A stretch of 34,650 nt of DNA, taken from the NCBI GenBank assembly GCA_043101635.1, contig JBICIE010000003.1:1-34650 (forward strand). Direction: 5' to 3'. Origin of the DNA: CAYMJK01 sp043101635 (lineage in GTDB: Bacteria; Planctomycetota; Phycisphaerae; Phycisphaerales; UBA1924). The position numbers and the translations under genes were made by a program. The stretch's first letter is position 1; each line of letters starts with the position of its first letter. This document shows, in pieces, positions 30,762-34,650 of the stretch. The notes beneath the pieces are model-generated. The model was not told the DNA's origin, searched no databases, and saw nothing but the letters and a program-made list of their open reading frames with translations.

Positions 30762-32468
30762 TCAGGCGCTGGGCGCCGGCTCTGCGGGCTTGGCCTGCGC
30801 CCCTGCCTGCCGGGCGCCGGATGAACTGATGCGAATGACCTCTTCCACGCTCGTGACGCCCTCGGTGGCCCGGATGAGGGCCGCCTGCTGCAGCGTCGGG
30901 AGCTTGCGCTTCTTGAACTCGGCGGCGACGGCCTTGAGGTCGCCGCGGGTGAGCATCGCGCGCTCGTCAGCGCCGATGCGATAGATCTCGAAGACGCCGG
31001 TCTGGCCGGTGAATCCGGTCCCGCCGCAGACCGGGCACAGGGCCGGCTTGTTCTTGATCAGCACCTGCCCGCCCTTCTTAAACAACTGCTTGACCTTCTC
31101 GGGCGGCAGGCCGAGCTTGCGGACGGTGTCGGCCTGGGGCTGGTAGGGGACGCGGCAGTTGGAGCAGAGCCGGCGGACCAGCTTCTGCGCGACGACCCCG
31201 TGCACGGCGCCGCCGGCGAGATCGGTATCGCCAACCCCCTTGATGAAGGCCTGCAGCACCGCCAGGGCCGAGTCTCCCCGCACCGACAGGTAGGTACGCG
31301 ACCGATCCTGGTCGCCCTTGCAGGCCTCGGCCAGCGTCTTGGCGTCCGGCGTCTCGGCGACGCCGACCACATCCGGATCGCGCCGGAGGATCGAGCGCAG
31401 CATGGTGCTGAACTCGGGGCCCTCGGCGTAGGGATCGAAGCGGTTCTGGCGAACGCCCTCCAGTTCGCCCTGCGGCTCGATCTCGAGGGTCTGGACGTTG
31501 GAGGTGTAGGCGTCGTGCATCCGCAGCACGGCGTACAGCGTCGTGGTCCGCCCGTTCTGCGGCGGAGCGGCCAGCAGGACGATGCCGCCGTGGTCCTCGT
31601 TGACCAGCGCTTCCAGCTCCTGATACTGGGCCGGCAGCAGGCCGAGGTCATCGGCGTCGCGCCGCACCGAGGTCACCGGGTTGAGCGTGAGCGTGAGGCG
31701 CGGCCCGCCCTGTCCGCCGCTGGCGGCGATGCGCAGATCGTGATCTGCGCCCTTGTACTTGAGCTTGGCGTCGGCCCACTGGCGCCGGCGCCGCTCGGCG
31801 ACATCCAGCTTGCCGGCGGTCTTCCAGAAGTCGATGAGGCGGGCCGCGTCCGCGGCGGGCATGGTCTCTCCGGCCTGGCGCACGCCATCGACCAGGTAGC
31901 TCACGCCGTACTTGCCTTCGCCGGCCGGGGCGAGGTCAACCCTGCTGGCCCGCAGATCCAGGCCGGTCGTGAAGACGCTCTCGGCGGCCACGCGGATGGC
32001 GAAGTCCGGGCTCTCGGCAGCCGGCGGCGCCAGTGTGGACCCGTCGGGGCGACGGATCGTCAACTCCACGGCGCCCTGCTTCTTGGCGGCGGCCTTCTCG
32101 GCCCGGGCCTGCTTCCAGCTCGACATGTCGAGGCGGATGCGGTGCTCCTCCGGCACACGCTCGTCCTTCGAGGAGACCACCACGTAGGCGCCCACGTCGA
32201 TGGCCAGGATGGCCAGCATGGCCGCCAGCCCCACCCAGAAGCCCCATTCGGCCTTCACCGGCATCCCGAACACCACGGCCAGGGCGAGCATGCCGGCGAT
32301 GAGGTGGATGAGGTTCCAGGTCTCCCGGGGCAGGAAGAAGCGAGCGGCGTGCTTGTCCAGCACGCCGGCGACGAACCAGGCCCACGCGACGAAGGGGACC
32401 AGGACGATCAGGGCCTTCCAGAAGCCCACGAGCAGGTATGCGTCGCTTGCGGCAAGAAAGAGCGTCAC
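30762..32468 (-). CDS. PilB/GspE-like protein with degenerate Walker A
   Basis: 568 residues. The N-terminus has membrane segments at about 10-35, 52-70 and 75-100, unusual for PilB. A GspE-N-like middle part follows, then a secretion-ATPase domain in which the P-loop reads 'APPQNGRTTTLYA' instead of GPTGSGKTTTLYA, with Arg307 replacing the ATP-binding Lys. 'RDPDVVGVAETPDAKT' replaces the usual Walker B 'RDPD...GEIRD.ET'. The zinc tetracysteine 'CSNC' / 'CPVCGGTGF' is intact, as is 'VHGVVAQKLVRRLC'. It is probably a non-hydrolysing or weakly active platform or regulator of a type IV pilus/type II secretion-like machine. GTG 32468 has AGAAGGA ten bases upstream. pilT lies 54 bp upstream. Confidence 0.87.
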   Translation of the reverse strand: MTLFLAASDAYLLVGFWKALIVLVPFVAWAWFVAGVLDKHAARFFLPRETWNLIHLIAGMLALAVVFGMPVKAEWGFWVGLAAMLAILAIDVGAYVVVSSKDERVPEEHRIRLDMSSWKQARAEKAAAKKQGAVELTIRRPDGSTLAPPAAESPDFAIRVAAESVFTTGLDLRASRVDLAPAGEGKYGVSYLVDGVRQAGETMPAADAARLIDFWKTAGKLDVAERRRRQWADAKLKYKGADHDLRIAASGGQGGPRLTLTLNPVTSVRRDADDLGLLPAQYQELEALVNEDHGGIVLLAAPPQNGRTTTLYAVLRMHDAYTSNVQTLEIEPQGELEGVRQNRFDPYAEGPEFSTMLRSILRRDPDVVGVAETPDAKTLAEACKGDQDRSRTYLSVRGDSALAVLQAFIKGVGDTDLAGGAVHGVVAQKLVRRLCSNCRVPYQPQADTVRKLGLPPEKVKQLFKKGGQVLIKNKPALCPVCGGTGFTGQTGVFEIYRIGADERAMLTRGDLKAVAAEFKKRKLPTLQQAALIRATEGVTSVEEVIRISSSGARQAGAQAKPAEPAPSA

Positions 32469-32522
32469 GCGCGGGTCATCCTTCTCTAGAGGCCGATGAT
32501 AAGCGGGCGGAGCCGGGCCTGC

Positions 32523-33677
32523 TCAGGTGAGCTTCTTGAGGCGCATCTGGAGGTCGTCGACGTTGGGGCTGGCCTCCAGGGCGACACGCATGTGGATGTA
32601 CTCCTGCTCGACCAGTTCGACGAGGGACTGGTTGAAGTCCTTCATGCCCTGCTGCTGCGCCTCGATGCTGTTGATGTACTCGCGCAGCTCACCCTCGCGA
32701 CCGTCGAGGATGTGCTTCTGGACCACGGCGTCGTTGATGAGGATCTCGATGCCCGGGATGCGCGGGATGTTCTCGTGCAGTGTCGGCAGCAGCTTCTGAT
32801 ACACGAACGCGCGCATCTGGTAGGCGAGCATGCGCCGGATCTGCTCGATCTCATCGGTCTCGAACAGGCCGTAGATGCGGCTGAAGGTCTGCGTCGTGCT
32901 GCTGGCGTGAATGGTCCCATAGACCAGGTGGCCGGTCTCGGCGGCGTTGAGGGCGGCCTCGAAGGTCTCGTTGTCGCGCATCTCGCCGATGAGCACGATG
33001 TCCGGATTCTCGCGCACCAGGGCCTTCAGGGCGATCTTGAAGTCCAGGCAGTCGATGCCGATCTCGCGCTGGTTGATCGTCGCCTTGTCGTCCTTGAAGA
33101 TGTACTCGATCGGGTCCTCGATCGTCACGATGTGCACCGGCCGGCGGGCGTTGACGTAGTTGAGCATCGACGCGATCGTCGTGCTCTTGCCCGAGCCGGT
33201 CACGCCGCTGAGCAGCACGATCCCCTGCGGCTGCATCGCGATCTTCGCCATCGACGGCGGCAGGTACAGGTCCTCGAACTTCTTGATGTCGCTGGTGATC
33301 AGTCGGGCGGCGACCGAGAGCTTGCCGCGGGCCTGGAACAGGTTCACTCGAAAGCGATGATCCGGGTCGTAGTCGTAGGCGAAGTCGACGTGCCCGAAGT
33401 GATGCAGGTCCTTGAACTGCTCTTCGGTGAGAATGTGCCGGGCGATCGACATGAACTCGTCGCCCGGGACCGGGCTGGTGTCCAGCGGGCGCAGGGCGCC
33501 GCGAAGCCGGATCTTGGGCTTCTGATCCGTCTTCATGATCAGGTCCGAGGCGGCGAACTTGATGCACGCCTTCAGAAAATCGCCGAATCGCGTCTCATGC
33601 GGATCGTGCTTGCGATCCGGATCGAGCACTACGTGCCCGGTGTGCGCGGCGTCCGACTCCGTCGTGATCGGTGTCAT
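32523..33677 (-). CDS. pilT: PilT/PilU-like pilus retraction ATPase
   Basis: 384 residues. The intact P-loop 'SGVTGSGKSTT' has Lys164. The Asp box 'IVTIEDPIEYIF', Walker B 'ENPDIVLIGEMRDNETFEAAL' (two adjacent blocks) and His box 'GHLVYGTIHASSTTQTFSRI' are all present, so it is a functional hexameric retraction motor. An N-terminal ~30-residue extension precedes the PAS-like domain. AAGGAGGG upstream supports ATG 33677. Its partner PilB-like protein has lost these residues, so this protein may power the pair. Confidence 0.92.
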   Translation of the reverse strand: MTPITTESDAAHTGHVVLDPDRKHDPHETRFGDFLKACIKFAASDLIMKTDQKPKIRLRGALRPLDTSPVPGDEFMSIARHILTEEQFKDLHHFGHVDFAYDYDPDHRFRVNLFQARGKLSVAARLITSDIKKFEDLYLPPSMAKIAMQPQGIVLLSGVTGSGKSTTIASMLNYVNARRPVHIVTIEDPIEYIFKDDKATINQREIGIDCLDFKIALKALVRENPDIVLIGEMRDNETFEAALNAAETGHLVYGTIHASSTTQTFSRIYGLFETDEIEQIRRMLAYQMRAFVYQKLLPTLHENIPRIPGIEILINDAVVQKHILDGREGELREYINSIEAQQQGMKDFNQSLVELVEQEYIHMRVALEASPNVDDLQMRLKKLT

Positions 33678-33861
33678 GGCCTTGACGGCCCTCCTTCAAC
33701 CTGCGGCGGGGCCACACGGGCGGGCCCTCCATGACCGGCCCGGCTCCGTGGGGTCAGCGCCGCTTGCAGTCGTCAAATGTAGCCTCCCGGGCCCCCAGCC
33801 GAATGCCCGAAGCGGTCCGGTCCGGTTCGCACCGCCCGGTTGGTTGTTCCCGGACGGGACA

Positions 33862-33891
33862 CGAAAACGCCCCGCCTGAGCGGGCGGGGCG
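33862..33891 (-). terminator. intrinsic terminator of the sigma factor gene
   Basis: On the minus strand CGCCCCGCC, loop CGCTCA, GGCGGGGCG, then TTTTCGT. It lies about 60 bp after the stop of the sigma gene and before the PilT gene. The 33678-33953 gap holds nothing else recognisable. Confidence 0.75.
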
Positions 33892-33953
33892 GCGGGGTGA
33901 AGTCCGAAGGAGGCAGCGGCCGGGATCAGTTCGGCCGGGACGCCGCAGCCGGA

Positions 33954-34650
33954 TCAGTTGAGCGAGGTGGCCTCGTCGAGTTCCTGCTCGTCGACCTCGG
34001 CGGCCGGGCCGTAGCCGAGGAAGTTCTTCTCCAGTTCGCTGCGGATCTTCTCCATGGCCTTGTTCTGGATCTGGCGGACCCGCTCCTTGGTGACGCCGAT
34101 GATCTGCCCGACCTGCTCGAGGGTCATGGGCTTCTCATTCTCATCGGCCTCCAGGCCGAAGCGGTGCTCGATGACGGTGCGCTCGACGGTGGTCAGGTCG
34201 GCCCGGTTCTCCAGGACGATCCGCTTGACCTCGTCGGCGGTGTCCCGCTCGAAGTCGGCCCGCTTGGTCTCGAGGAAGTTGGACTTCTCGAGCTTGGGGT
34301 CGAAGTCGGTCGGGAACCGCTGGCGGTACTTGCTCAGCTTCATGCCCTGCCTGCTGAAGGCCTTGAGGATGGCCCGGCAGGCGTAGGTGCTGAACTTGTA
34401 TCCGCGCCCGGCGTCGAACTTGTCCACCGCCCGCAGCAGGGCCATGTTGCCCTCGCTGACCAGGTCGGCGAAGTCGACCTCACTCATGCGGGTGCGCTTG
34501 GCCATGGCCAGCACCAGCGCGAGGTTGGTCTCGGCGATCTGCTCGCGGATCCGGTCCGCCTTGCGCCGCCACCGGAGGACCTCCTCGGCCTGCTCCGGGC
34601 TGGGACGCCGGTCGGGCTGGTCCCAGATCTCCTGCTGGAGCCGCCAGACG
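33954..34650 (-). CDS. RpoD-type sigma-70 factor, C-terminal part (truncated by window edge)
   Basis: The frame is open from the right window edge (first codon at 34649) to a stop at 33954, giving ~231 residues. Regions 2.1-2.4 are covered by 'IAETNLALVLAMAKRT', 'DFADLVSEGNMALLRAVDKF' and 'GRGYKFSTYACRAILKAFSR'. Region 4 reads 'LTTVERTVIEHRFGL' and 'MTLEQVGQIIGVTKERVRQI', with 'QNKAMEKIRSELEK' after it. Region 3 is short and carries few typical residues. This fits a group 2/3 sigma of the RpoD/SigA family, not necessarily the primary one; the N-terminus is outside. The acidic tail 'AAEVDEQELDEATSLN' is unusual. Confidence 0.9.
   Translation of the reverse strand, partial: VWRLQQEIWDQPDRRPSPEQAEEVLRWRRKADRIREQIAETNLALVLAMAKRTRMSEVDFADLVSEGNMALLRAVDKFDAGRGYKFSTYACRAILKAFSRQGMKLSKYRQRFPTDFDPKLEKSNFLETKRADFERDTADEVKRIVLENRADLTTVERTVIEHRFGLEADENEKPMTLEQVGQIIGVTKERVRQIQNKAMEKIRSELEKNFLGYGPAAEVDEQELDEATSLN

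Overview
The window is about 34.65 kb of very GC-rich bacterial DNA. It most likely comes from the phylum Planctomycetota, probably a Phycisphaerae-like lineage. The support is a planctomycete-type ECF sigma factor, a decayed 'GYPLAGLRDPRCPECG' zinc ribbon of a kind common in planctomycete proteins, in-frame palindromic inserts of the 'TGGTPVPP' type, many short palindromic repeats, and the gene set as a whole. This placement is inference from gene content; no rRNA is present to confirm it.

Left part (1-8.6 kb). A truncated ada and a small membrane-protein gene run leftward. Divergent to them is glnS, preceded by a promoter, a 24-codon ORF with five CAG (Gln) codons, and mutually exclusive hairpins that look like a transcription attenuator. 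Then follow a DMP19/DUF4375 protein, a decayed zinc-ribbon gene, a conserved hypothetical, a PfkB-type sugar kinase, and a coupled pair of HExxH metallopeptidase and D-Ala-D-Ala-ligase-like ATP-grasp enzyme. An ECF sigma factor lies on the minus strand.

Middle part (8.7-22.5 kb). This part holds a truncated-haemoglobin/MddA-like methyltransferase fusion; a coupled M14 peptidase, YdeP-like molybdoenzyme and MOSC trio; and a two-gene CISM-type redox module (a four-cluster ferredoxin fused to an NrfD-like membrane anchor, plus a large molybdopterin subunit). After these come a SWIM protein, a partial duplication of its 3' end flanking a DUF6714-like gene, and a RAYT (IS200-like Y1 transposase) bracketed by inverted REP-like repeats. 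REP units of a related variant occur at 15.4, 15.6 and 23.9 kb. Intergenic regions also carry several families of iterated short words.

Right part (22.6-34.65 kb). A possible structured RNA leader precedes tRNA-Gln(UUG). Next comes a housekeeping run of a GlmU-like uridylyltransferase, prs, rplY/ctc, pth, rpsF, ssb and rplI, with no rpsR in its usual place. A 32-bp palindromic bidirectional terminator and a 21-bp tandem repeat array separate this run from convergent minus-strand genes: a CvpA-like membrane protein, a PilB/GspE-like protein with a degenerate P-loop, an intact PilT-like ATPase, and a truncated RpoD-type sigma factor.

Recurrent theme. At least six starts (597-, 1250-, 1324+, 4682+, 5651+, 9974+) have a TANNNT-like -10 hexamer only 6-9 nt upstream of the start codon and no Shine-Dalgarno. 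This suggests that leaderless mRNAs are common, while other genes have good GGAGG sites.
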